A stretch of DNA of 41,402 nucleotides from an uncultured Prevotellaceae bacterium (GTDB lineage: Bacteria; Bacteroidota; Bacteroidia; Bacteroidales; Bacteroidaceae), in NCBI GenBank assembly GCA_902800245.1, contig CADCDY010000022.1, positions 1 to 41,402 on the forward strand, in the 5' to 3' direction. The position numbers were made by a program, and so were the translations under genes. The notes beneath the pieces are model-generated. The model worked only from the letters and a program-made list of their open reading frames with translations. It was not told the origin of the DNA and ran no database searches. Within the stretch, counting starts at the first letter, position 1. Each line of letters opens with the position of its first letter. This document shows positions 1 through 9,098 of the stretch, piece after piece.

Positions 1-1
1 G

Positions 2-472
2 AAGGAAATAGAGGTAAATCCCTGTATTTGGGAAGCTCAAATGGATGAACTGACACCCGAAGAGCGTTCGTTAATTGAACAAGCCATTGAAGGCACAAAT
101 CGTTCATATAGTCCTTATTCTCTCTTTCATGTAGGAGCTGCATTAAAACTACAGAACGGAGTGACCTACATTGGATGTAATCAGGAAAATGCTGCTTTCC
201 CGGCTGGGATATGCGCTGAACGTTCAGCTATTTTTGCAGCTGGCGCACAATATCCTGACCAGCCTGTCGTTATGTTGGCCATTGCAGCCCGCAGCAGGGA
301 GGGAGAGTTTACCAAAGAGCCGGTTAGCCCCTGCGGCACCTGCCGACAAGTATTGATTGAGACTGAAACTCGCTTTCAGCATCCCATTCGTATACTTCTT
401 TATGGTCAACGCTGTGTATATATACTGGATAGCATAAAACAGCTGATGCCTCTATCGTTTACTGAATTCTAA
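2..472 (+). CDS. cdd: Cytidine deaminase, 5' end outside the window
   Basis: Zinc-dependent deamination of cytidine and deoxycytidine to the uridines in pyrimidine salvage; a cytosolic enzyme. The reading frame stays open to the left edge of the window, so the ATG at 41 is probably internal: the residues before it (KEIEVNPCIWEAQ) fit the N-terminal extension common in Bacteroidetes homologues of about 155-160 aa. Visible motifs are FHVGAAL, ENAAFPAGICAERSAIF with the catalytic Glu and first Zn-binding Cys in CAE, and PCGTC with the other two Zn-binding Cys. The C-terminus is complete. The malic enzyme gene begins 24 bp downstream with no terminator between, so the two may be cotranscribed. 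Confidence 0.93.
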   Translation, partial: KEIEVNPCIWEAQMDELTPEERSLIEQAIEGTNRSYSPYSLFHVGAALKLQNGVTYIGCNQENAAFPAGICAERSAIFAAGAQYPDQPVVMLAIAARSREGEFTKEPVSPCGTCRQVLIETETRFQHPIRILLYGQRCVYILDSIKQLMPLSFTEF

Positions 473-496
473 ACAACTTAACTTATATTATATAAA

Positions 497-2800
497 ATGG
501 TAAAGATCTCGAAAGAGGCCGCCCTACAATATCATGAGTCAGGTCGGCCCGGTAAAATTGAAGTAAAACCGACTAAAGCGTATCGTACACAAACAGACCT
601 GTCACTGGCCTATTCACCCGGAGTGGCATACCCTTGTTTGGAAATACAGGAAAATCCTGATGATGCTTATAGATATACCGACAAAGGAAATCTTGTGGCA
701 GTAATATCCAACGGAACAGCCGTTCTCGGTTTAGGTGACATTGGTGCAATGAGTGGTAAGCCCGTCATGGAGGGTAAGGGACTGCTCTTTAAGATTTACG
801 GTGGAATAGACGTATTTGATATCGAAGTTGACGAGAAGGACCCTGAGAAGTTCTGTGAGGCAGTAGAGAAAATTGCACCAACCTTTGGTGGTATCAACCT
901 CGAGGACATCAAGGCTCCTGAGTGTTTCTATATTGAAGAACGTTTGAAGAAGACACTTGACATTCCTGTCATGCACGACGACCAACACGGTACAGCCATC
1001 ATCTCTGCTGCGGGATTGAAGAACGCATTGGAGGTTATAGGGAAAGACATTGCAAAAGTCCGTATTGTTGTCAATGGTGCTGGCGCTGCTGCTATCTCGT
1101 GTACGAAGTTATATATGGCCATTGGTGCACAAAAGGAGAACATTGTCATGCTCGACTCAAAGGGCGTCATTTCCGTTGAACGTCAGGACTTAAACGAGCA
1201 AAAGAGATTCTTTGCCACTAGCCGTAAAGACATTCACACGCTGGAAGAAGCTATTAAAGACGCTGATGTTTTCGTAGGATTATCCAAAGGTAACGTGCTT
1301 TCAAAAGATATGGTAAAGTCAATGGCTAAAGACCCTGTCATTTTCGCATTGGCCAATCCTGTTCCTGAAATATCTTATGAAGACGCTATGGATGCACGTC
1401 CTGATGTGCTGATGTCAACAGGTCGTACGGACTATCCGAACCAAATCAACAATGTCATTGGCTTCCCATACATTTTCCGCGGTGCACTGGACGTTCATGC
1501 CACAGCCATCAACGAAGAAATGAAATTAGCCGCCGTTCATGCCATTGCAGATTTGGCAAAACAGCCCGTGCCCGATGTTGTGAATGACGTGTATAAGGTC
1601 AACAACCTTAGTTTCGGTCGCGATTATTTTATCCCGAAACCAGTTGACCCACGACTGATTACTGAAGTGTCAGCAGCTGTAGCTAAGGCTGCAATAGACA
1701 GTGGTGTTGCACGCAAAAAGATTACCAATTGGGAAGATTACAAGAAATCGCTTAGCGTATTGCTGGGTCAGGAGACAAAGCTTACCCAAAAGCTCTATGC
1801 AACAGCAGCCAACCATCCACAAAGAGTAGTATTCGCAGAAGCTGTTCATCCCACCATGCTAAAAGCTGCTGTTCAAGCCAAGGCTGAAGGCATTTGCCAT
1901 CCTATTCTACTGGGTAATGACGAATACATTGCCAAACTTGCCAAGAAACTCGATCTGAATATCGAGGGAATTGAGATTGTCAATCTGCGTCATCCAAGTG
2001 AACAAGAGCGTCGCGAACGTTATGCCCGTATCTTGACCGAGAAACGCCAAAGAGAGGGTTACACTTATCAAGAGGCGAACGATAAGATGTTCGAACGCAA
2101 CTATTTCGGAATGATGATGGTTGAGACTGGTGAGGCAGACGCATTCCTTACAGGACTTTATACAAAGTACTCGAATACGATTAAGGTTGTAAAGGAAGTC
2201 ATTGGTATTCGTCCGCAGTACAAGCATTTTGCAGCAATGCATATCATCAATTCTGCCCGTGGCACACTTTACATTGCAGATACATTGGTCAACGAGAACC
2301 CTGATACAGATGCTCTTATCGATATTGCAAAACTAGCAAGCAAAAGCGTTCGGTTCTTCAATGAAAAACCTGTTGTAGGTATGATAAGTCACTCTAATTT
2401 CGGAAGTAGCCAAAGCGAAGGCGCACTGAAAGTAAAAAATGCTACAATTTACATGCAGGAACGCTATCCCGATCTTCCCATTGACGGAGAACTGCAGTTA
2501 GGCTTTGCTCTCGATGATGATTTGCGTGACGAACAATATCCGTTCACCCGTCTGAAGGGCAAAAAAGTGAATACGTTGGTATTCCCCAACCTCACATCTG
2601 CACGTTCATCATACAAAATGTTGCAGATGCTGGGAACGGATGCTGAAATCATTGGTCCAATACAAGTCGGACTTAATAAACCAATCCACTTCGTCGACTT
2701 TGGAGCATCCGTACGGGACGTCATGAACATCGTTGCAGTTGCCACAATTGATGCTTACGTTGACAAGTTGAAGAAGAAGATAACAGCAATTGATGAATAA
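497..2800 (+). CDS. maeB: NADP-dependent malic enzyme with phosphotransacetylase-like C-terminal domain
   Basis: Oxidative decarboxylation of malate to pyruvate, producing NADPH. The 767-aa length is typical of the MaeB class: an N-terminal malic enzyme part (about residues 1-420) followed by a phosphate acetyl/butyryl-transferase-like part (about 430-755), which in this family is regulatory rather than catalytic. Visible: [12 protein letters not shown] near the N-terminus, the divalent-metal/substrate segment MHDDQHGTA, the Rossmann motif [10 protein letters not shown] and ALANPVPEI. The tail contains [11 protein letters not shown] and [13 protein letters not shown], typical of Pta-like domains. 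The frame is intact and a clear hairpin terminator follows. With the Dcu transporter at 34 kb it fits C4-dicarboxylate metabolism. Confidence 0.95.
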   Translation: MVKISKEAALQYHESGRPGKIEVKPTKAYRTQTDLSLAYSPGVAYPCLEIQENPDDAYRYTDKGNLVAVISNGTAVLGLGDIGAMSGKPVMEGKGLLFKIYGGIDVFDIEVDEKDPEKFCEAVEKIAPTFGGINLEDIKAPECFYIEERLKKTLDIPVMHDDQHGTAIISAAGLKNALEVIGKDIAKVRIVVNGAGAAAISCTKLYMAIGAQKENIVMLDSKGVISVERQDLNEQKRFFATSRKDIHTLEEAIKDADVFVGLSKGNVLSKDMVKSMAKDPVIFALANPVPEISYEDAMDARPDVLMSTGRTDYPNQINNVIGFPYIFRGALDVHATAINEEMKLAAVHAIADLAKQPVPDVVNDVYKVNNLSFGRDYFIPKPVDPRLITEVSAAVAKAAIDSGVARKKITNWEDYKKSLSVLLGQETKLTQKLYATAANHPQRVVFAEAVHPTMLKAAVQAKAEGICHPILLGNDEYIAKLAKKLDLNIEGIEIVNLRHPSEQERRERYARILTEKRQREGYTYQEANDKMFERNYFGMMMVETGEADAFLTGLYTKYSNTIKVVKEVIGIRPQYKHFAAMHIINSARGTLYIADTLVNENPDTDALIDIAKLASKSVRFFNEKPVVGMISHSNFGSSQSEGALKVKNATIYMQERYPDLPIDGELQLGFALDDDLRDEQYPFTRLKGKKVNTLVFPNLTSARSSYKMLQMLGTDAEIIGPIQVGLNKPIHFVDFGASVRDVMNIVAVATIDAYVDKLKKKITAIDE

Positions 2801-2831
2801 TAAGAAATTTGCTCTTTAATATTTTTTAAGT

Positions 2832-2871
2832 AAAAAAACGACCCGTTGGAGAACAACGAGCCGTTTTTTTT
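2832..2871 (+). terminator. Intrinsic terminator after the malic enzyme gene
   Basis: An 11-bp imperfect stem (ACGACCCGTTG against CAACGAGCCGT, two mismatches) has an A-run before it and an eight-T run after it. It separates maeB from the rpoD promoter. Confidence 0.8.
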
Positions 2872-2873
2872 CG

Positions 2874-2881
2874 TAACTTTG
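2874..2881 (+). promoter_or_regulatory. rpoD promoter, -7 box
   Basis: TAACTTTG matches the Bacteroidetes -7 consensus TAnnTTTG. It lies directly after the maeB terminator and about 75 bp before the rpoD start. No clear -33 TTTG is seen at the expected distance. Confidence 0.6.
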
Positions 2882-2957
2882 CACCGCTTTTAAAAGTAAG
2901 ATTTTGCACACGTTCCTGATTATCAGGCAATTAAGACGTTTTAAGAAAGTATTTAAG

Positions 2958-3830
2958 ATGAGACAATTAAAGATTCAGAAGAGTATTACGAATCGTTCGA
3001 GTGAGGCACTGGATAAATATCTGGTGGAAATCGGTCGTGCACCATTGATTAGTATCGATGAGGAAATCGAACTGGCTCAGAAAATCCGCAAGGGTGGTCC
3101 AGAAGGCGAGCGTGCCAAGGACAGACTGGTAACGGCAAACCTCCGATTCGTAGTATCCGTTGCTAAGCAGTATCAGCATCAGGGATTGACGTTGACTGAC
3201 CTTATCGACGAGGGTAACATTGGCCTTATTAAGGCTGCACAGAAGTTCGATGAGACTCGAGGCTTCAAATTTATTTCATATGCCGTATGGTGGATTCGCC
3301 AAAGCATTTTACAGGCTATCGCAGAGCAAAGTCGTATCGTCCGCCTGCCTCTCAACCAAGTAGGTTCATTGAGTAAGATTAATCATGAGATTAACAAGTT
3401 TGAGCAGGAAAACCAGCGTCATCCGTCCATTTCGGAATTGAGTGATGCTACAAGTTTGGATGAAGAGAAAATATCGCAATCCATGATGGCCGACGGTCAT
3501 CATGTGTCGATTGACGCGCCTTTCCAGGATGGAGAGGACAATTGTATGCTGGACGTGATGGCTTCTGGTGATGATTCCCGCACCGACCGTCAGGTTGATC
3601 ACGAGTCAATGGCACTTGAATTGAACAACGTACTACAGAAAGTACTGAAAGAACGCGAGATTACTATTATCCGTGAATGTTTCGGTATTGGCTGTCACGA
3701 AAAAGGACTTGAAGAGATTGGCGACCAACTGGGGTTGACTCGTGAACGTGTACGTCAAATTCGTGAAAAGAGCATTGCAAAGCTCCGTGATTCGGGCAAT
3801 GCACGCATCTTAATGAAATATTTGGGCTAA
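2958..3830 (+). CDS. rpoD: RNA polymerase primary sigma factor (sigma-70, Bacteroidetes type)
   Basis: Housekeeping sigma subunit directing RNA polymerase to the TTTG/TAnnTTTG promoters seen across the window. I chose the ATG at 2958 because it gives the conserved N-terminus MRQLKIQKSITNRSS and 290 aa, the usual Bacteroidetes length; the in-frame start at 2904 adds 18 unconserved residues in the leader. Region 1.2 is at residues 15-47. Region 2 is at about 50-125, with DLIDEGNIGLIKAAQKFD and YAVWWIRQSI. Region 3 follows, and region 4 ends in the helix-turn-helix EIGDQLGLTRERVRQIREKS. Like its family it lacks the long region 1.1 of the E. coli protein. Intact. Confidence 0.96.
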   Translation: MRQLKIQKSITNRSSEALDKYLVEIGRAPLISIDEEIELAQKIRKGGPEGERAKDRLVTANLRFVVSVAKQYQHQGLTLTDLIDEGNIGLIKAAQKFDETRGFKFISYAVWWIRQSILQAIAEQSRIVRLPLNQVGSLSKINHEINKFEQENQRHPSISELSDATSLDEEKISQSMMADGHHVSIDAPFQDGEDNCMLDVMASGDDSRTDRQVDHESMALELNNVLQKVLKEREITIIRECFGIGCHEKGLEEIGDQLGLTRERVRQIREKSIAKLRDSGNARILMKYLG

Positions 3831-3857
3831 AAGTTTTGTGACTCCAATTTTTTTTCG

Positions 3858-3865
3858 TACTTTTG
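3858..3865 (+). promoter_or_regulatory. Promoter -7 box before the DUF5686-type gene
   Basis: TACTTTTG fits TAnnTTTG and follows a T-run just after the rpoD stop codon. It lies inside the longest possible reading frame of the next gene (GTG at 3838), which argues that translation begins later. Confidence 0.5.
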
Positions 3866-3870
3866 GGGTC

Positions 3871-5898
3871 GTGAATCAGAAGCTACGCATAATAATATTG
3901 ATGCTGGGCATGATGACATTCATGTCCAGCTTTTGTTTGGCCCGCAGTTCAACAGACTCATTGATATTGAATCGAGTCTGGAACTATCGGCGAAACTTTA
4001 CTGTTCCAGTTAATGGAATAGAACAAAACGTATATATGCGTTACAGTTTTGGCATGGATCGACGCAATGCATTATTGTTTCTGGTGCCCACGATGTATGT
4101 TATTGCAACAGGTGACCGTCATTTTGTAGGCGAGGCCTATTGCAAACTAAAATTCCGCGACGTAGATGAATATGACGTAAAAAGGCAAGTCGTTTGGGGA
4201 ACCATTCCACGACAGCACACTGCAATGCCCATCTTATTAGAATTCAGCACCCCTGATTTCTATGATGACACGCTTTATCCAGACCATATTCTCTCACCAT
4301 TTTACAAGGGAAATCGTTTATTATATAATTATAAAATAAGGTTAGTGGAGGATAACATGGCCGTCATCCGCTTTGCACCTATCAAGAAAAACACCCAGTT
4401 GGTTAAAGGTTTCGCAACCGTCGACGTCAATACAGGCAGACTGCAGTCAGTTGATTTTGAAGGAGAGTTCGATATGGTAGCTTTCAAAGTATCGGCTGAA
4501 ATGAATGCGAAAAATACGCAGTCAAAACTACCTTTGCGATGTACCACTGATGCAAGGTTCAATTTCTTAGGGAATCAGGTCACAGCCAATTTTACAGCAG
4601 TTTATGATTGCCCACAAACGCTCCCTGACTCACTCGATAACGAGAAAAACCGAACTTTGATGGAAGAGTTACGTCCCATCCCGCTGAACCAACGTGAACA
4701 GGAAATCTATGCCCGATATGACAGCATCAATAATGCTTCCCACGATACCATCGCTGTGGACACAACTCAAGCGAAACATCATCATAAAAGTGAATGGTTA
4801 AAGACGCTTGGATGGGATATTATTGGCTATAACCTCATCAATGGAAACAGTTCTGATGTAGGTGCTGTGTCCATGCGCTTTTCACCTTTGCTAAACCCAC
4901 TTTATCTTGGTTATAGCAAAAGTCGAGGTATCAGCTACAAACTAAAACTCGGTTTCAAATATAGTTGGAATGCTTACCGCTATTTAACGCTAAACCCGCA
5001 GTTCGGTTATAACTTCAAACTGAATCAGATTTTCTACGAAGTTCCTCTGCGCATGACCTATAATCCTAAACGCAATGGTTACGCACAAATCACATGGGCT
5101 AACGGCAACCACACTTCGAATAGTGCGTTGGCAGATGACTTCCATCGTGTCATGGGTGATACTATCAGTATGCCAGATTTCAAGGATATGCATTTTCGAG
5201 CTGTCAATAATGTTGTCGCCTACGATTGGTTGGAAATCATGACAGGTTTGGTATTTCACCGGCGTACGTCCTTAAATTCGGAACTCATGGAGGAAGCTGG
5301 ATTGGAATGGGATTTCCGAAGTTTTGCTCCCCTATTGACTATCAAGCTGACACCATGGCACAAAGGACCAACCTTGACTGCTAACTTCGAACAAAGTATC
5401 AAGGGGGTGTTCGGCGCTAATCTCGACTATCAACGTTGGGAGTTTGACGCTTCATATCTAAAGCGCATGCCCGGTTTGCGCATTCTCAACTTGCGAGGCG
5501 GTGCAGGTTTTTACACACAGCGTAATTCCAATTACTTTGTTGACTACGAAAATTTCCGCGACAACAACCTTCCTACGGGTTGGGAAGACGACTGGGCCGG
5601 TCAATTCCAGCTTCTTAGCAGTTCATGGTACAACCAGTCAAACTATTATGTTCGAGGGCATGCATCTTTCGATACACCAATGTTACTCCTCTCTTACCTG
5701 CCACTTATAGGGCGATACATTGAAATAGAACGTCTCTATGTGAGTGCATTGTCCATACAGCACACCAAACCCTATTTCGAACTGGGTTACGGATTAACCA
5801 ATCGCTATTTCTCCACAGCAGTTTTCACCAATCTGCTCGGAGGTAAAATTCAAGAATTTGGTTGCAAATTCACCATAGAAATATTCAGCAGATGGTAA
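3871..5898 (+). CDS. Outer-membrane beta-barrel protein, DUF5686-like
   Basis: Probable outer-membrane protein with a C-terminal beta-barrel; function unknown. The N-terminus has positive residues then a hydrophobic stretch (RIIILMLGMMTFMSSF), consistent with a signal peptide. The second half alternates aromatic and polar residues in strand-like blocks and contains an LNPLYLGYS-type segment and NLLGGKIQEFGCKF near the end, as I recall for DUF5686 proteins. The C-terminus is Trp rather than the usual Phe. The start is uncertain: the GTG at 3838 lies upstream of a promoter box; the GTG at 3871 is close to the predicted transcript start and would be nearly leaderless; the ATG at 3901 would remove the positive residues. 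The 3' end overlaps the start of the helicase gene, implying coupled translation. Confidence 0.65.
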   Translation: MNQKLRIIILMLGMMTFMSSFCLARSSTDSLILNRVWNYRRNFTVPVNGIEQNVYMRYSFGMDRRNALLFLVPTMYVIATGDRHFVGEAYCKLKFRDVDEYDVKRQVVWGTIPRQHTAMPILLEFSTPDFYDDTLYPDHILSPFYKGNRLLYNYKIRLVEDNMAVIRFAPIKKNTQLVKGFATVDVNTGRLQSVDFEGEFDMVAFKVSAEMNAKNTQSKLPLRCTTDARFNFLGNQVTANFTAVYDCPQTLPDSLDNEKNRTLMEELRPIPLNQREQEIYARYDSINNASHDTIAVDTTQAKHHHKSEWLKTLGWDIIGYNLINGNSSDVGAVSMRFSPLLNPLYLGYSKSRGISYKLKLGFKYSWNAYRYLTLNPQFGYNFKLNQIFYEVPLRMTYNPKRNGYAQITWANGNHTSNSALADDFHRVMGDTISMPDFKDMHFRAVNNVVAYDWLEIMTGLVFHRRTSLNSELMEEAGLEWDFRSFAPLLTIKLTPWHKGPTLTANFEQSIKGVFGANLDYQRWEFDASYLKRMPGLRILNLRGGAGFYTQRNSNYFVDYENFRDNNLPTGWEDDWAGQFQLLSSSWYNQSNYYVRGHASFDTPMLLLSYLPLIGRYIEIERLYVSALSIQHTKPYFELGYGLTNRYFSTAVFTNLLGGKIQEFGCKFTIEIFSRW

Positions 5899-8800
5899 AA
5901 CCACTAACTATCTACAAAGCCAGTGCCGGTTCCGGAAAGACTTTTACACTGGCAACAGAATATATCAAGCTACTCGTCAAAAATCCGATGAGTTATCGTT
6001 CCATCTTAGCTGTGACATTCACCAATAAAGCGACGGAAGAGATGAAGATGCGCATCCTCAGCCAGCTTTATGGAATATGGAAACAGCTGCCCGATTCATC
6101 GGATTACCTACAGCATATCGTTTCTGCAACAGGCCTTTCCGAGTCCCAGGTCTGCCAACGTGCAGGCGAAGCTCTTCACCAGTTGCTACACAACTACAAC
6201 TATTTCCGCGTAGATACCATCGACACGTTTTTCCAAAGTGTCCTTCGCAATCTTGCCCGTGAATTGGACTTGACTGCTAATCTCCGCATCGGACTGAACG
6301 ACAATCAGGTGGAAGAACAAGCCGTCGACAGGCTTATCGACTCGCTCACTCATACCGACGTCATGCTGCAATGGTTGCTGAAATATATTATGGAGACTAT
6401 CAGCGACGACCGTTCCTGGAACATCATCGGACAGGTGAAGCTGTTCGGACGCACCATCTTCCGCGATTTCTATAAAGAAAAGAGCGACGAACTGAAGCAA
6501 CTGATTAACCAAAAAGACTTCCTAAGCAGCTATATGAGTCAGATGCGCCAGATTCGTTCCGGCGCTCTCCGACACATGAAGGAAATTGGCGACCATTTCT
6601 TTGATGTTCTCCATCAAGAAAATCTTTCCGTCGAAGATTTCTCTTATGGCAAATCTGGCGTGGCGGGGTTCTTCATCAAGTTACAGAATGGCCAATTCGA
6701 TGAGGGCATCATTGGCAAACGCATTACCGACTGCATAGAAGACACTACCAAATGGTGTAGCAAGAAACACGAACGTGCCGACTTCATCTATTCCCTGGCA
6801 GACACCACGCTCATTCCTATCTTGCAAAACGCTATAGCCGAACAGCCCCGTCAGTGGAAGCTCTACAATTCTGCCAACCTGACCCTGCAACATCTGAACC
6901 AGCTGCGTCTATTAGGAAGCATCGAACAAAAGGTTCGTGAAATGAATAGCGAGGCCAACCGTTTCTTGCTCAGCGATACCCAGCAACTGCTCCATTCGCT
7001 CATTAAGGACAGCGACTCCCCGTTCATCTTTGAGAAGATTGGCACTCAACTGGAACACGTGATGATTGACGAGTTCCAGGATACGTCGACCGTTCAGTGG
7101 CAGAACTTCAAGATTCTCCTGCTGGAATGTATGAGTCACGTCGATACCGAGAATCTCATTGTGGGTGACGTCAAGCAAAGCATCTACCGTTGGCGTTCAG
7201 GCGACTGGCGGCTCTTGAATGCTATCGACCAAGAATTTCCTCATGCGGAATCGATGATAGACATCCGTCCGCTAGACACCAACTACCGTTCTGAACGGCG
7301 CATCATAGAGTTCAACAACGCTTTCTTCATCGAGGCAGCCCGACTAGAATATGAGTCACAGCGCGAAAACTATCCATCGGGTGCCGAACTACTCAAGCAC
7401 GCCTATGCCGATGTTGCCCAGAAAGTTCCCGAAAAGCGGAAGACGTATGGCCTTGTCAACATCCGACTGCTACCGGCAAAGGACTATCAGACAGAAACCC
7501 TACAACAACTGACCGATACCGTGTCCATGCTGCTCGACAAAGGAGCAAAGCCGCAGGATATTGCCATTCTCGTACGAACCAACAGCACCATTCCCTTGGT
7601 GGCCGACTATTTCAGCCAGCACATGCCTCAAATACGCATTGTCAGCGACGAAGCTTTCCGCCTCGATGCCTCCGTCAGCGTCTGCCTGCTCGTTCAGGCA
7701 CTCCATGTGCTAACCCATCCCGACGACCAGTTGGCCAAGGCGACTATCGCCAAACTCTACCAGCGCGCCGTGCTCGGCAATTCGGTTGCCGAAAGCGAGC
7801 TGTTCATCAAGGACCGTCCTATCGACGCCTTGCTACCTCCCGACTTCACCCAACAGACCGCCGCCCTACTCCATCTGCCGCTCTACGAACTGACGGAACA
7901 TCTTTTCCATATCTTCCAACTCAACCGTCTGAAAGAACAAAGTGCCTACGTCTGTGCCTTCTACGATCAGCTGAACAAATTCACGCTCGACAACAGCACC
8001 GACATTGATGCCTTTGTCCGTGAATGGGAGGAAACCATTTGCAGCAAAACCATCCAGAATACGGCCACCGACGGCATTCGCATTCTCTCCATCCACAAAA
8101 GCAAGGGTCTGGAGTTCGACCATGTCCTCATTCCCTTCTGCGACTGGCGCCTCGAACACAGCGACATTCTCTGGTGTCAGCCCAAGGAGTCGCCGTTCGA
8201 CGCCCTGCCCATCGTCCCCGTCGACTATAGCGCCAAGCAGATGATGGGCACCATTTACGAACCGAACTACTTGGACGAACATCTCCAGAACACCGTCGAC
8301 AACCTCAATCTGCTCTACGTGGCTTTCACGCGAGCTTCCAAAAACCTCTTTGTCCTGGGCCGTCGCAATTCCAAAGGTAGCCGTTCGGCACTCATCGAGT
8401 CCGTATTGCCCAACCTGAAACTCGACGACAGCACCTTGGAGGGAATGGCGGATAACGAGTCGACTATCGAGTTTACCTATGGTGATCTCTACGTAGAATC
8501 CGAGAAACCAAAGAATACAAAGACTGCCAACGTCTTCCTGCAACCCGTCACTCCAAAGTCAGTCACCACCGAGAGTTTTGATGTCAAGACCGAATTCCGG
8601 CAGAGCAACAAGAGCCGTGAGTTTATCGAAGGCGACGACGAGCAACAGGAACTAAGCTATATCAAGATCGGCAGTGTGTTGCACAATGTGTTCTCGACCA
8701 TTCACACCAGTGCTGATATCGAGAAGGCTCTATCTCAGTTACAGCACGACGGCGTGCTCTACGACGATGAGGTGACTGCCGAGAAAGTCACCAGCATGTT

Positions 8801-9098
8801 ACGCCGTCGGCTCGAAAGTCCACGCATCAAGGACTGGTTCTCCGACCGCTGGCAGCTGTTCAACGAATGCAGCATTCTTACGCTCGACGCTCAGGGCAAC
8901 ATACAGGAGCGACGTCCCGACCGCGTAATGACGGACGGAAAAGAGACCCACGTCGTCGATTTCAAGTTCGGACGTCCCCAGGCTGAATACCATGAGCAGG
9001 TCCGCGAATACATGCAACTGCTGCGTTCCATGGGAATGCCTAATATCAAGGGCTGGCTCTGGTATGTATATATAAATAAGGTAGAAGAAGTGATATGA
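5892..9098 (+). CDS. AddA/RecB-like UvrD-family helicase-nuclease
   Basis: Helicase-nuclease subunit for processing double-strand DNA breaks before RecA-dependent repair. The 1068-aa protein has the Walker A ASAGSGKT at residues 10-17, HVMIDEFQDTS (Walker B), GDVKQSIYRWRSGD (motif III), TNYRSERR (motif IV), ILSIHKSKGLEFDHVL (motif V) and LLYVAFTRASKNLF (motif VI). A C-terminal PD-(D/E)xK nuclease has RPDRVM from about residue 1008 and VVDFKFG with Asp 1023 and Lys 1025. I chose the ATG at 5892, which overlaps the preceding stop, because it starts six residues before the conserved TIYKASAGSGKT segment. The stop overlaps the next start in an ATGA, typical of a two-subunit complex. Confidence 0.9.
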   Translation: MVKPLTIYKASAGSGKTFTLATEYIKLLVKNPMSYRSILAVTFTNKATEEMKMRILSQLYGIWKQLPDSSDYLQHIVSATGLSESQVCQRAGEALHQLLHNYNYFRVDTIDTFFQSVLRNLARELDLTANLRIGLNDNQVEEQAVDRLIDSLTHTDVMLQWLLKYIMETISDDRSWNIIGQVKLFGRTIFRDFYKEKSDELKQLINQKDFLSSYMSQMRQIRSGALRHMKEIGDHFFDVLHQENLSVEDFSYGKSGVAGFFIKLQNGQFDEGIIGKRITDCIEDTTKWCSKKHERADFIYSLADTTLIPILQNAIAEQPRQWKLYNSANLTLQHLNQLRLLGSIEQKVREMNSEANRFLLSDTQQLLHSLIKDSDSPFIFEKIGTQLEHVMIDEFQDTSTVQWQNFKILLLECMSHVDTENLIVGDVKQSIYRWRSGDWRLLNAIDQEFPHAESMIDIRPLDTNYRSERRIIEFNNAFFIEAARLEYESQRENYPSGAELLKHAYADVAQKVPEKRKTYGLVNIRLLPAKDYQTETLQQLTDTVSMLLDKGAKPQDIAILVRTNSTIPLVADYFSQHMPQIRIVSDEAFRLDASVSVCLLVQALHVLTHPDDQLAKATIAKLYQRAVLGNSVAESELFIKDRPIDALLPPDFTQQTAALLHLPLYELTEHLFHIFQLNRLKEQSAYVCAFYDQLNKFTLDNSTDIDAFVREWEETICSKTIQNTATDGIRILSIHKSKGLEFDHVLIPFCDWRLEHSDILWCQPKESPFDALPIVPVDYSAKQMMGTIYEPNYLDEHLQNTVDNLNLLYVAFTRASKNLFVLGRRNSKGSRSALIESVLPNLKLDDSTLEGMADNESTIEFTYGDLYVESEKPKNTKTANVFLQPVTPKSVTTESFDVKTEFRQSNKSREFIEGDDEQQELSYIKIGSVLHNVFSTIHTSADIEKALSQLQHDGVLYDDEVTAEKVTSMLRRRLESPRIKDWFSDRWQLFNECSILTLDAQGNIQERRPDRVMTDGKETHVVDFKFGRPQAEYHEQVREYMQLLRSMGMPNIKGWLWYVYINKVEEVI

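Noticed and set aside
2904-2957. Earlier in-frame start for rpoD.
   Set aside because: It adds residues not conserved in the family; the ATG at 2958 gives the known N-terminus.
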